Below are positions 34,959 to 43,447 of a stretch of DNA of 64,000 nucleotides, one piece after another (positions within the stretch are counted from its first letter, which is position 1; each line of letters starts with the position of its first letter). The stretch lies in contig JAEXDA010000054.1 of assembly GCA_023401925.1 (NCBI GenBank), positions 28,007 to 92,006 on the forward strand, in the 5' to 3' direction. Made by a program: the position numbers and the translations under genes. The notes below the pieces were generated by a model. The model made no database searches. It was given only the letters and a program-made list of their open reading frames with translations, and had not been told where the DNA came from. This DNA is from Bacillota bacterium. Lineage in GTDB: Bacteria; Bacillota; UBA4882; UBA8346.

Positions 34959-36047
34959 ATGGAACAGACAGCCACTCGATTCGATGACTTGAAAAACGGA
35001 ATTGACGATTTAGCGCGAAGGAAAGGATTTCCCGGTGAACGGGATCTTGTTTTGGAGGTTATTCAGAATCCAAGCGGAGCATTAGCCCAACAGGTTCAAT
35101 CTGAAGCCGATAAGCTAAGGTCGGATATTGTGGGACCGGAAGTTCATTTACGCGGATTAATCGAGTTTTCTAATTATTGCCGGAATCATTGTTTATATTG
35201 CGGCCTACGCCGTGATAATCGCCGGGTTACCCGCTACCGGATGGAGCCTGGGGAAATTATCGCTGCAGCAGAACAGGGCGCCGGTCTGGGATATAAGACA
35301 GTAGTGCTTCAGTCCGGCGAGGATTTGTCGTTTACCGGTAAAATTGTGGCCGATATCATCCGGGAAATTAAGAAAATCGGTTTAGTGGTAACCTTGAGCA
35401 TTGGGGAACGGGCTCCCAAAGAGTATGACTTGTGGAGAAATGCCGGAGCCGAACGTTATCTGATGCGCCATGAGACAGCCGACCCTGCTCTATACGACCG
35501 GTTACATCCAGGGCAGAAGCTGACCCAGCGGATTTCTCTGTTAAAAATTTTAAAGTCCCTGGATTATCAAGTGGGAACGGGCTTTATGGTGGGATTGCCC
35601 GGTCAGGACGAAAAGGTCTTACTGGAGGATTTGGAACTGGCCCGTGAGCTTGAAGCGGAAATGGTGGGAATCGGTCCGTTCATTCCCCATCCGGATACAC
35701 CGCTGGGTCACTATTCCGGGGGGACGGTTGAACAAACCTGCATGATGGTGGCTTTAACCCGTCTTTTTCTCCCTCACGCCTTGATACCGGCAACCACTGC
35801 CCTTGGAAGTATCTCGCCCCTGGGACGGGAGTTAGCCCTAAAATCCGGCGCCAATGTGGTCATGCCCAATTTGACACCCCGGATTCACCGGGCGGATTAT
35901 CAGATTTATCCCGGCAAAATATGTTTAGGCGAAGAAGCGGCCGAATGCCGGGGTTGCATTACCCGGAGGATTAACAGTGTTGGACGATGTGTCTCGGACG
36001 GGCCGGGGCATAACCCAAAATGGTTGCAGAAAAAAGAAAGAGCGTGA
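34959..36047 (+). CDS. hydE: [FeFe]-hydrogenase H-cluster radical SAM maturase HydE
   Basis: A protein of about 362 residues. HydE acts on the HydG product on the way to the azadithiolate-bridged diiron subcluster. The radical-SAM motif CRNHCLYCGL lies near residue 69, GLPGQ later in the barrel, and near the C-terminus KICLGEEAAECRGC gives the second, non-essential cluster site found in many HydE. GGGAG (34948-34952) fits ATG 34959. It is last in the operon. No hydA follows, so the hydrogenase must be encoded elsewhere. Confidence 0.95.
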   Translation: MEQTATRFDDLKNGIDDLARRKGFPGERDLVLEVIQNPSGALAQQVQSEADKLRSDIVGPEVHLRGLIEFSNYCRNHCLYCGLRRDNRRVTRYRMEPGEIIAAAEQGAGLGYKTVVLQSGEDLSFTGKIVADIIREIKKIGLVVTLSIGERAPKEYDLWRNAGAERYLMRHETADPALYDRLHPGQKLTQRISLLKILKSLDYQVGTGFMVGLPGQDEKVLLEDLELARELEAEMVGIGPFIPHPDTPLGHYSGGTVEQTCMMVALTRLFLPHALIPATTALGSISPLGRELALKSGANVVMPNLTPRIHRADYQIYPGKICLGEEAAECRGCITRRINSVGRCVSDGPGHNPKWLQKKERA

Positions 36048-36067
36048 AAAGTTTTTTTTACATCAAT

Positions 36068-36500
36068 TTATTGTTTTTTACTTTCCTGCCAGACACTGAG
36101 CATGATTCCGGCAATGACCACGATTCCGCCGATCAATTGGAATCCGCTTAACGGTTCATGGAGGAAAATAAGAGCGAAAATGACTCCCAGAACCGGCACC
36201 AGGTTCATCAAGGAAACCGCCGAACTTGAAGTGAGTTTTTTAAGTCCATACGCGTACAATTAAGAAGGCTATGGTTGAACAAAACAATCCCAGATACAAC
36301 AAAGCGAATAATGAATTCCCTGTCGGCGGTTTCCACTGTCTCCGCTCGATCCATGCCAATGGCAGGAAGGCGAGTGCTCCGGCTGTTGTTTGATAAAAGG
36401 TGATCAAAATCGCCGAATACCGGTGGACGACTTTACGGGTAACAAAATTATAAAACGCCCAAACGATGCCGGTTACTGCCAGTAGGATATCTCCGAGCAA
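36068..36500 (-). pseudogene. EamA/DMT-family transporter remnant, frameshifted and 5'-truncated
   Basis: Two overlapping minus-strand frames together encode the second half of a 10-helix EamA carrier: LLAVTGIVWAFYNFVTRKVVHR to FCSTIAFLIVR (36500-36240), then YAYGLKKLTSSSAVSLMNLVP to the end (36259-36068). A frameshift near 36240-36259 joins them. The first half of the gene is missing; upstream lies a truncated AraC gene. The intact copy of this gene type at 45044 gives the expected full length of about 300 residues. Confidence 0.75.
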
Positions 36501-36535
36501 GCGGTGTTCGCTTCCCGTATGAGAGCTTTCGCGGG

Positions 36536-36961
36536 CTATCCAATATAGTGTAAAGCGTAAAATGCCCGTACCAACTCCGGATCATCAATTCTCACATTCA
36601 TAAAAAACGGTAGTGTCTTCTGATTACCGGTAATTTCGGAAACTGCTTCCCGCATGTGGCCCAAGGTCGGATATAAAACCCGGTACTTAAATCCGTTATT
36701 ATCGGCCGGTTCTCCGGTATGGTCATCTCCCGGATTTAATACAATGAGACCTCCGGGAGGCGTTAAATGCTTCACTTTATGATGGACGAAGGATTGTAGG
36801 CCTTGTTCTATAAAACAGACCACATAGTGTTCATGCATGTGAAGGGGGAAACCCTTTTTGATGCAAGTTGCCTGGTAAAATTCTAGATTCAACCGGGGGT
36901 TAAACCCATATTGGCTCCATTCTTTGGCTAACATTGAACTCACTCCAGTTATCACCATCAT
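36536..36961 (-). pseudogene. AraC-family regulator remnant (cupin sensor domain only)
   Basis: A 141-residue frame with the AraC-type cupin: KGFPLHMHEHYVVCFIEQGLQSF, then PPGGLIVLNPGDDHTGEP. It ends at HYIG where the linker and both helix-turn-helix units should follow. The next minus-strand coding sequence, 36 nt away, is the second half of an EamA transporter. One deletion therefore probably removed the AraC C-terminus and the transporter N-terminus. It is divergent from the intact AraC gene at 37137. Confidence 0.7.
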
Positions 36962-37136
36962 TTCCCTTGTTTAAAATACAATTGTCGATTGATTCCTATT
37001 ATAGCCTGAATGCAATCAACCGTCTTGCAAGAAATTGCTTTTTAAACTTAAATCATAAAATTTCATGGGGCGGTCCTTTTGACAGCCGGGGTAAAAAGTC
37101 ATACAATAGGTTCAGTAATCATGGAGGAAGCGGAAA

Positions 37137-37940
37137 ATGTCCGGTATCCAATATTATCGCGATCCCAATGTTCCCTTTTTGGAAATCAAGAGTTGCCAGT
37201 CGGGAATTCACGCCTCCCGCCGGCATGTCCATGAAGAGTTTTCCCTGGGTGTCGTGATGAAAGGCGCCAGCCTGGTAAAAAGCGCTGCCCGGGATTTTCC
37301 GGTTGAACAAGGCGCGGTGATTATGATACCGCCGGGGATCATCCACCAGTGCAACCCGAAGGATTTGAAATCCTGGCAATTCCAAATGGCATATTTAAAA
37401 ACCGATTGGGTGGAGTCTTTACTGGACACCAAACCTGAAAATCTGTATATCTCGGTAAAAAAATTGCAGCCCAAGGAGTTTCAGCGGATATTGAAGTTGT
37501 TTCGACTTCTTAAAGAGGATTTGCCCGGACTTCAAAAAGAGACCCAATTGATTACCGAGTTGCAATATTTCTTTGATTTTGAGGGCTATTTTCAACAAAA
37601 ACCTGATCGATTGGCGGTAAATCCCCAGACAATGCAAAGAGTCCGGAAGTTTATCCAGGACAATTTTTTAGAGAAGATTAGTCTCGATGATTTAGCTATA
37701 ATTGCGGGATTTAATAAATTCCATTTGGTGCACTGTTTCAAAACAGCCTATCATACAACCCCGCATGCTTATCAGACCATGCTGCGAATTAATTTCGCCA
37801 AGGGGCTGTTGCAAAAACGGCACAATGAAGCGATTACAGCTATAGCCCAGGACGCGGGGTTCTATGATCAAAGCCATTTTGTGAGGGCTTTTAAACAGTA
37901 TTTGGGGACCACGCCGCTGGAATATCGTCTGAAACGCTAA
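37137..37940 (+). CDS. AraC-family transcriptional regulator with cupin sensor
   Basis: A 267-residue protein. The N-terminal cupin (RRHVHEEFSLGVVMKGAS, then VIMIPPGIIHQCNP) is followed by two C-terminal helix-turn-helix units: ISLDDLAIIAGFNKFHLVHCFK and ITAIAQDAGFYDQSHFVRAFKQ, ending GTTPLEYRLKR. GGAGG lies before ATG 37137. It is divergent from the AraC/EamA remnants, and this type often controls an adjacent EamA or LysE exporter, so its original target may have been destroyed. A terminator follows at 37978. Confidence 0.9.
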   Translation: MSGIQYYRDPNVPFLEIKSCQSGIHASRRHVHEEFSLGVVMKGASLVKSAARDFPVEQGAVIMIPPGIIHQCNPKDLKSWQFQMAYLKTDWVESLLDTKPENLYISVKKLQPKEFQRILKLFRLLKEDLPGLQKETQLITELQYFFDFEGYFQQKPDRLAVNPQTMQRVRKFIQDNFLEKISLDDLAIIAGFNKFHLVHCFKTAYHTTPHAYQTMLRINFAKGLLQKRHNEAITAIAQDAGFYDQSHFVRAFKQYLGTTPLEYRLKR

Positions 37941-37977
37941 AAAGAGTGGTTTTTATAAAATAAAAGAGTTTAGTTAC

Positions 37978-38006
37978 AATCTACAGAGAATATCTGTAGA
38001 TTTTTT
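37978..38006 (+). terminator. Intrinsic terminator after the AraC gene
   Basis: AATCTACAG (37978-37986) pairs with CTGTAGATT (37994-38002), followed by TTTTT. Confidence 0.8.
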
Positions 38007-38101
38007 AATGAAGAAGATTGAGGTGAACTTCAGTGATGAGCATGTTTATGCTTATCAAATAGAAACGTTTAATTTTGACGATGAAAATTGACAGTTCCAA
38101 C

Positions 38102-38137
38102 CTTGTATGTTAATATACTAGTATACAAGTATACAAG
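38102..38137. promoter_or_regulatory. Operator-like repeat cluster upstream of the carbohydrate operon
   Basis: CTTGTAT (38102-38108) faces two tandem ATACAAG units (38123-38129 and 38131-38137), and TATACTAGTATA (38114-38125) is a perfect 12-bp palindrome. Short TTGTATAC-type palindromes are typical GntR/FCD operators, and a GntR/FCD gene lies in this operon (43448). It is about 150 nt before the first gene. The rest of 38007-38289 holds nothing else clear. Confidence 0.5.
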
Positions 38138-38289
38138 TTGAATCGTTGTACTCAAAAATTTTGGCTCCTATTTTCCCCCATTTTAATACCTGGGTGATTG
38201 GGGAGAAAAAGTTTCAATAGATGATTTAGGTAAAAACTTTATTTACAACAATGATCGAGTAAAAAAAGGAAAATAATTGAGGTGACGGA

Positions 38290-39228
38290 ATGAAAGCGAT
38301 GCGTGACGCGTACGGGGAAGTTCTGGTGGAACTTGGTAAGGAGCTCCCCAATTTGGTCGTATTGGATGCCGATTTATCTTCGGCGACCAGAACTATAAAA
38401 TTTGCGGCTGCATTTCCTGAACGATTTTTTAATATGGGGATTGCAGAGTGCAATATGGCGGGAGCTGCCGCTGGTCTTGCCTTGCTTGGGAAAATTGCAG
38501 TTATTTCGACATTTGCTGTTTTTGCACCGGGTCGCATTTACGACCAGATACGTAATACAATTTGTTATTCCAAAGCGAATGTTAAGATCATATCGACTCA
38601 TGCCGGATTTTCAGTAGGCCCTGATGGCGGTACTCATCAAGCTTTAGAGGATATTACCATGGCGCGGGTACTTCCTTACATGAGAGTGTATGCTCCGGCA
38701 GATGCTTACGAAACAAAGTTGGTCATTCGTGAGGCCGTAATGACGCCCGGACCGGCATATGTCCGGCTATCTCGGAGTGAAACACCGGAAATTTTTGACA
38801 GACATCATCGTCACGTGCCGCAAATTGAAACACTTCGTTCTGGAAACGATGCAGCCATTGTCGCCTGTGGCTCTATGGTGGCTCAAGCATTGCAAGCAGC
38901 CGAAGAATTAAAGAAACTGGGTATCGAATGCTCTGTGGCCAATGTCCACACCATCAAACCGTTGGATGAGAATGGTTTGATGGCATTGGCAGAGAAAACC
39001 GGATGTGTTGTTACCGTTGAGGAACATAGTGTTTGTGGAGGTTTGGGGGGAGCGGTAGCGGAAGCTTTAAGCAATATGTATCCAGTGCCTATGATTCGGG
39101 TTGGAGTAAACGACTCGTTTGGTCAATCAGCTTCACCGGAAGAACTTTGCCAAGCATATGCTTTAACCAGTGCCGATATTGTAAGCGCCGTCCAAAACCT
39201 TCTCGCCCGAAAGGAGCTCCGTCGCTGA
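38290..39228 (+). CDS. Transketolase, C-terminal subunit (split enzyme)
   Basis: A 312-residue protein equal to the second half of transketolase. The pyrimidine-binding domain has ADLSSATRT, FNMGIAECNMAGAAAGLA with the Glu that activates thiamine diphosphate, and THAGFSVGPDGGTHQALED. The C-terminal domain has VTVEEHSVCGGLGGAVAE and RVGVNDSFGQS. It pairs with the N-terminal subunit encoded next. Split transketolases move two-carbon units between sugars. It is unusual that the C-terminal subunit gene comes first. GAGGTGA lies before ATG 38290. Confidence 0.92.
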   Translation: MKAMRDAYGEVLVELGKELPNLVVLDADLSSATRTIKFAAAFPERFFNMGIAECNMAGAAAGLALLGKIAVISTFAVFAPGRIYDQIRNTICYSKANVKIISTHAGFSVGPDGGTHQALEDITMARVLPYMRVYAPADAYETKLVIREAVMTPGPAYVRLSRSETPEIFDRHHRHVPQIETLRSGNDAAIVACGSMVAQALQAAEELKKLGIECSVANVHTIKPLDENGLMALAEKTGCVVTVEEHSVCGGLGGAVAEALSNMYPVPMIRVGVNDSFGQSASPEELCQAYALTSADIVSAVQNLLARKELRR

Positions 39229-40040
39229 TGAAAAAGAGTTTAAAAGAATTGGAAGAATTTTCTCGGTTGATTCGCCGAGATTTGTTGGAGATGATTTGTT
39301 CCGCTGGTTCGGGACATCCCGGTGGTTCGTGCTCGATAGTTGAAATTTTGGTGGCTTTGTTTGTGGAAGTCATGCGGCATAATCCCGGGAACCCCAGTTG
39401 GAGTCAACGCGATCATTTCATTTTGTCCAAAGGGCACGCGTGCCCTCCACTCTATGCCATTATGGCAAGACTTGGTTATTTTCCCGTGGAAGAGCTTAAA
39501 ACTTTGCGTAAATTGGGTTCTCGCCTTCAAGCGCATCCGGATAGTAAACGTTTGCCAGGGATTGAAGTATCTACCGGTTCGTTGGGGCAAGGTTTATCAG
39601 TGGGTGTAGGCATGGCCCTTTGTGGAAAAATGGATCATCAACCAAACCGCACATTTGTTTTGCTTGGTGATGGCGAATGCGATGAGGGGCAAGTTTGGGA
39701 AGCGGCTTTAAGCGCGGCTCATTATAAGTTACATAATCTTACTGCTATCGTGGATTGGAATAAAGTCCAATTGGATGGAACAACATCCGAAATCATGGAG
39801 CTTGGTGACCTCCCGTCCAAATGGGCGGCTTTTGGATGGGAGGTCCGGGTGGTCGACGGCCATAATTTATCGGAATTGATACAGGCTTTATCTTTGCCCA
39901 ATAAAGAAAATAAGCCGGTAGCGGTTATCGCCAATACGATCAAGGGAAAAGGCGTCTCATTTATGGAAGGAAAAGCCGAATGGCATGGCAAACCTCTAGA
40001 TAATGACCAATTAAAAGCTGCTTTGGCCGAATTAAACTGA
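39228..40040 (+). CDS. Transketolase, N-terminal subunit (split enzyme)
   Basis: A protein of about 270 residues equal to the ThDP pyrophosphate-binding half of transketolase. It has MICSAGSGHPGGSCS, DHFILSKGHACPPLY, STGSLGQGLSVGVGMAL, and the ThDP motif LLGDGECDEGQVWEAALSA to DWNKVQLDG. ATG 39228 shares one base with the upstream stop codon (TGATG), with AAGGAG at 39211-39216; the longer frame from 39033 overlaps the previous gene and is not used. Confidence 0.92.
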   Translation: MKKSLKELEEFSRLIRRDLLEMICSAGSGHPGGSCSIVEILVALFVEVMRHNPGNPSWSQRDHFILSKGHACPPLYAIMARLGYFPVEELKTLRKLGSRLQAHPDSKRLPGIEVSTGSLGQGLSVGVGMALCGKMDHQPNRTFVLLGDGECDEGQVWEAALSAAHYKLHNLTAIVDWNKVQLDGTTSEIMELGDLPSKWAAFGWEVRVVDGHNLSELIQALSLPNKENKPVAVIANTIKGKGVSFMEGKAEWHGKPLDNDQLKAALAELN

Positions 40041-40162
40041 GCGATTATCGGTGGTGAATGGTTTCATCGCCTTTAATTTACTATTTTCCAGCCATGAGGG
40101 AGGTGAGGAAATAGAAAAAATGTTTTTACGCCCGGATACTAAATTATAAGGGAGGAACTGTA

Positions 40163-41443
40163 ATGAAAAAAAGTTATTCGCGTATTTTCTTGATGGTGGT
40201 TTTGATGTTATCCTTGGCAATCAGCGCTGTGTCATTCGCTGCTCCACAGAAAACCGTTGTCCGGTGGATGGAATCGAAAGGCCTTGAAGTCGGGATGCCA
40301 CTGATGAATAAGATTAAAGCTGAATTTGAGAAAGAAAATCCCGACGTCATTTTGGAAATTGTCGAAACCCCTTTTAATGGTTTTCATGATAAAGTCGTCA
40401 CACTCGCTCAAGCTAAAAAATTGCCGGAAGTAATTTTGATGCAAGGCGACTGGGTTGGGGAATTTGCGAAATCCAAGATCATTATGCCCATTGACTCTCT
40501 CATCAAAAAGGAGCCTGCCGATTTTTTAGATCAATACTTCGATGCATTTAAAATGAAGGTGAATGACAAATCTTATTATCTTCCTTTTTATGGCGGTTGT
40601 GTCTGCCTTTTCTATAATCCGGCCCTTTTGAAAGCTGAAGGAATAGCCGCCCCTCCAAAAACTTGGGATGAGTTGGTTGAAGTTTCTAAAAAGCTCACGC
40701 ATCCCGAAAAAAATCAATATGCTTTTACTTGCACATTGCAAACCGAACCGCCCACCAACATGTCTTATGATATTTATCCATTGTTATTGCAGGCGGGAGC
40801 TAAGATCGTCGATAAAAAGAACCGGCCAATCTTTAACAGTCCGGCCGGAGTCAAGGCCATTCAATTTTATGCGGATTTAGTCAACAAAGAGAAGATTTCA
40901 GTGCCCGGCGTGCTTTCCAATGGGGAGAAAGAAAAACGGGGTAACTTTGCTGCCGGTAATGTTGCCATGATGTATGATGGACCATGGGGAGCGCCGATTC
41001 AGAAAGGATTAAATCCCAATAATAATTTTGAAATTACCACTCTTCCAATGGGAGCGACCAGTGGAACCGTGGTCCGCGGCGGTTTCTTGGGGATTTCTAC
41101 CACTACCGCGGCTGATAAAAAGAAACTTAATGCTACATGGCGGTTAGTTAAATTTTTAAGCGGACCTCTCGTATGTGAAATGTATACGTCCGTCAGCGGT
41201 GATCTTCCCTCCAACCGGATTGCGGCCCAACGGCCTTTCGCCAAGGAAAACAAGTATATGCAAGCTTTCATTAAGCAGATGGACGAACCCAATGCCACTC
41301 CCATTCCGCATTTGCCCTATCAGGTTGAACTCAATCGAATTATGACCGTTGAAGTTCAAAATGTGATTCTCGGCAAAAAAACGGCCAAGCAAGCGCTGGA
41401 TGCTGCGGCGGACCAATGGAGTGAACTTATTTTCAAGAAATAG
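40163..41443 (+). CDS. Sugar ABC transporter substrate-binding protein (MalE/UgpB-like, CUT1)
   Basis: A 426-residue extracytoplasmic solute-binding protein of family 1. The signal peptide has a KKSYSR n-region, the core IFLMVVLMLSLAISAV and a likely signal peptidase I site SFA-AP. No lipobox Cys is present, unlike most Gram-positive binding proteins. The mature part has KAEFEKENPDVILEIVETP, WDELVEVSKKLT, GNVAMMYDGPW and a C-terminal helix. The ligand is probably a mono- or oligosaccharide or glycerol-type compound. A MITE-like hairpin separates it from the permeases. Confidence 0.88.
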   Translation: MKKSYSRIFLMVVLMLSLAISAVSFAAPQKTVVRWMESKGLEVGMPLMNKIKAEFEKENPDVILEIVETPFNGFHDKVVTLAQAKKLPEVILMQGDWVGEFAKSKIIMPIDSLIKKEPADFLDQYFDAFKMKVNDKSYYLPFYGGCVCLFYNPALLKAEGIAAPPKTWDELVEVSKKLTHPEKNQYAFTCTLQTEPPTNMSYDIYPLLLQAGAKIVDKKNRPIFNSPAGVKAIQFYADLVNKEKISVPGVLSNGEKEKRGNFAAGNVAMMYDGPWGAPIQKGLNPNNNFEITTLPMGATSGTVVRGGFLGISTTTAADKKKLNATWRLVKFLSGPLVCEMYTSVSGDLPSNRIAAQRPFAKENKYMQAFIKQMDEPNATPIPHLPYQVELNRIMTVEVQNVILGKKTAKQALDAAADQWSELIFKK

Positions 41444-41449
41444 CTTCGC

Positions 41450-41557
41450 GGGGCTGTCTCAAAATGAAACTATCGATGGATATACAATCATAGAGTGCTT
41501 TCTACTGTGCAATGATATTGTATATTCCATCAGTTTTCATTTTGGGACAGTTTTCCC
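41450..41557. mobile_element. MITE-like long hairpin between binding-protein and permease genes
   Basis: The left arm GGGGCTGTCTCAAAATGAAA (from 41450), continuing through GATGGATATACAAT, is repeated inverted in the right arm (GATATTGTATATTCCATC, then TTTTCATTTTGGGACAG, ending about 41557). Nearly the whole 108 bp folds into one stem with a short loop. GGGGCTGTCTCAAAA ends are typical of IS elements and their MITEs. The downstream ribosome site (41572-41577) is intact. Confidence 0.6.
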
Positions 41558-41583
41558 TTTATTTCAGCGGGAAGGAGAATAAA

Positions 41584-42474
41584 ATGTTTTCGACCAAAAA
41601 CATGTTCAAAGCTGGACAGGCATATTTTTACGTAGGCCCATCTCTACTGCTCCTATTGGCTTTGCTGGTATATCCTTTATTTCAAGTTATTAGGCTGAGT
41701 CTCTTCGAAGTGGGAACATCGTCCAATACGTTCATTGGTTTGAAGAATTACACACAATTGTTGGCCGATCCGATATTTTTTAAAGCCCTGTATCAGACGG
41801 TTTGTTTTACTCTGGGGAGTGTTTTCTTTCATTTTTTCATTGGTTTAGGATTAGCTTTGATGTTGAATCAACCTGTCAATCAGAAGTTCCGCAACACTTT
41901 ACGCGGTATTTTAATCATTCCATGGTTAATCGCTCCTACCGTGGCTGCGATGATTTGGGTTCTTATCTATAATCCTTTCGGGATTCTCAATGGCTTGTTG
42001 GCGACGCTGGGAATTATCAAAGCGGGGGTAGCCAGTATAAACTGGTTGGGTAACCCGGATTATTCATTGTTTTCAGTGACATTAGTCAATATATGGCGCG
42101 GTTTCCCATTTATAATGGTTATGTTATTGGCGGGGCTGCAAGGGATTCCTGGAGAGCTTTATGAAGCGGGGATGCTTGATGGGGCTAATTCCTGGAAATC
42201 ATTTTGGTTTATCACTCTGCCTTCGCTGAAGGGGACATTTATGACCGTTGGATTGCTGGATACCATTTGGACATTTAGACATTTTGACACGATTTTCACC
42301 ATGACGGGCGGTGGGCCTATCAATTCATCGGAAGTGATGACAAGCTACATTTATAATTTGGCATTCCGCTCACTCCGTTGGGGATACGCATCCGCTGAAG
42401 CTGTAATCATGTTTCTAATTCTATTGATTTTCAGCTTGATCTATATTCAGCGTGTTAGAAAAGAGGAGGTATGA
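41584..42474 (+). CDS. Sugar ABC transporter permease, MalF-like
   Basis: A 296-residue inner-membrane permease with six helices. The cytoplasmic EAA loop reads YEAGMLDGANSWKSFWFITLPSL, where the ATPase docks. It has FIGLKNYTQLLADPIF after the first helix and IPWLIAPTVAAMIW later, as in MalF/UgpA proteins. AAGGAG (41572-41577) selects ATG 41584; the frame upstream runs through the MITE-like hairpin. Its stop overlaps the next permease start by 4 nt. No ATPase gene is present, so a shared MsmK-type ATPase is likely. Confidence 0.92.
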   Translation: MFSTKNMFKAGQAYFYVGPSLLLLLALLVYPLFQVIRLSLFEVGTSSNTFIGLKNYTQLLADPIFFKALYQTVCFTLGSVFFHFFIGLGLALMLNQPVNQKFRNTLRGILIIPWLIAPTVAAMIWVLIYNPFGILNGLLATLGIIKAGVASINWLGNPDYSLFSVTLVNIWRGFPFIMVMLLAGLQGIPGELYEAGMLDGANSWKSFWFITLPSLKGTFMTVGLLDTIWTFRHFDTIFTMTGGGPINSSEVMTSYIYNLAFRSLRWGYASAEAVIMFLILLIFSLIYIQRVRKEEV

Positions 42475-43319
42475 ACGTGACTGCTTCCGGAAGATCCACC
42501 TCATGGATGACAAAGATTTTTTTATATGGCGGACTGATATTTTCTACGTTTATTTTAGCATTACCGGTGTTTTGGATGGTCAGCATATCTTTTCGGAATA
42601 ATGTGGAGGTTATGAAGATTCCGCCGACCTGGTTTCCTCAAATCTTCACAGCGGCTTCGTATTTAAAGGTTTTATGTGAACCCCGATATTTGCAATGTTT
42701 TTGGAATAGCTATTTTATCTCCATTGTCGTTACGTTAATGGCACTGTTTTTTGGTACTTTGGCCGGATACGGCATTGCCAGATTTAAATTCCCCGGTAAA
42801 AGTCTGTTAATTATTTTCTTATTGATTACTCAGACTTTTCCATTGGTGTTATTAACGATACCTTATTTTAAAGTGATGGTTGCTCTTGGTTTGTATGATA
42901 CGCTACTGGCATTGATTTTAGTGTATTTATCATTTTGTTTGCCATTTTGTATTTTGATGTTGCGCAACTATTTTGTAAGTTTGCCTGAAGAATTAGAAGA
43001 AGCGGCCATGGTGGATGGTTGCAGTCGTTTTGGAGCGGTATGGCGGGTTACCGTTCGACTGAGTTTTCCGGCGATGGTTGGAACTGGTTTATATACCTTT
43101 TTGCTAGCCTGGAATGAGTTTTTATTTGCTATGATTTTAGTCGAATCTTGGTCCAACCGGGTTATTACGATGGCAATTTATAGCATGCTTTCTGAATTCA
43201 TTACGGACTGGGCTTCTATGATGGCTTTTTCCGTCTTGGCCAGTCTGCCTATAATGATTGTTTTCATTTTTCTCCAAAAATACGTTATCAAGGGTATGAC
43301 TATGGGGGCGATTAAATAG
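42471..43319 (+). CDS. Sugar ABC transporter permease, MalG-like
   Basis: A 282-residue partner permease with six helices. The EAA loop is LEEAAMVDGCSRFGAVWRVTVRLS. GYGIARFKFPGKSLL and FLLAWNEFLFAMIL are typical of MalG/UgpE proteins. ATG 42471 overlaps the upstream stop codon (ATGA), so the two permeases are co-translated. With the binding protein at 40163 they form a CUT1 importer lacking only the ATPase. Confidence 0.92.
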   Translation: MNVTASGRSTSWMTKIFLYGGLIFSTFILALPVFWMVSISFRNNVEVMKIPPTWFPQIFTAASYLKVLCEPRYLQCFWNSYFISIVVTLMALFFGTLAGYGIARFKFPGKSLLIIFLLITQTFPLVLLTIPYFKVMVALGLYDTLLALILVYLSFCLPFCILMLRNYFVSLPEELEEAAMVDGCSRFGAVWRVTVRLSFPAMVGTGLYTFLLAWNEFLFAMILVESWSNRVITMAIYSMLSEFITDWASMMAFSVLASLPIMIVFIFLQKYVIKGMTMGAIK

Positions 43320-43447
43320 TCAAGAAGAAGATCGGTCCGATTGGAGGGTTTCGGTGATTCATAAATCTAAATTGGTTTTATCCACGTAACCTAAATGGGG
43401 CCAACAACTTCTGAAAACATAGCGAAAGATTAATTCGGAGGTTTGAA

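Noticed and set aside
36934..37257. 107-codon plus-strand frame ahead of the AraC gene
   Set aside because: It overlaps the start of the clear AraC gene in another frame and antisense to the AraC remnant; treated as a shadow.
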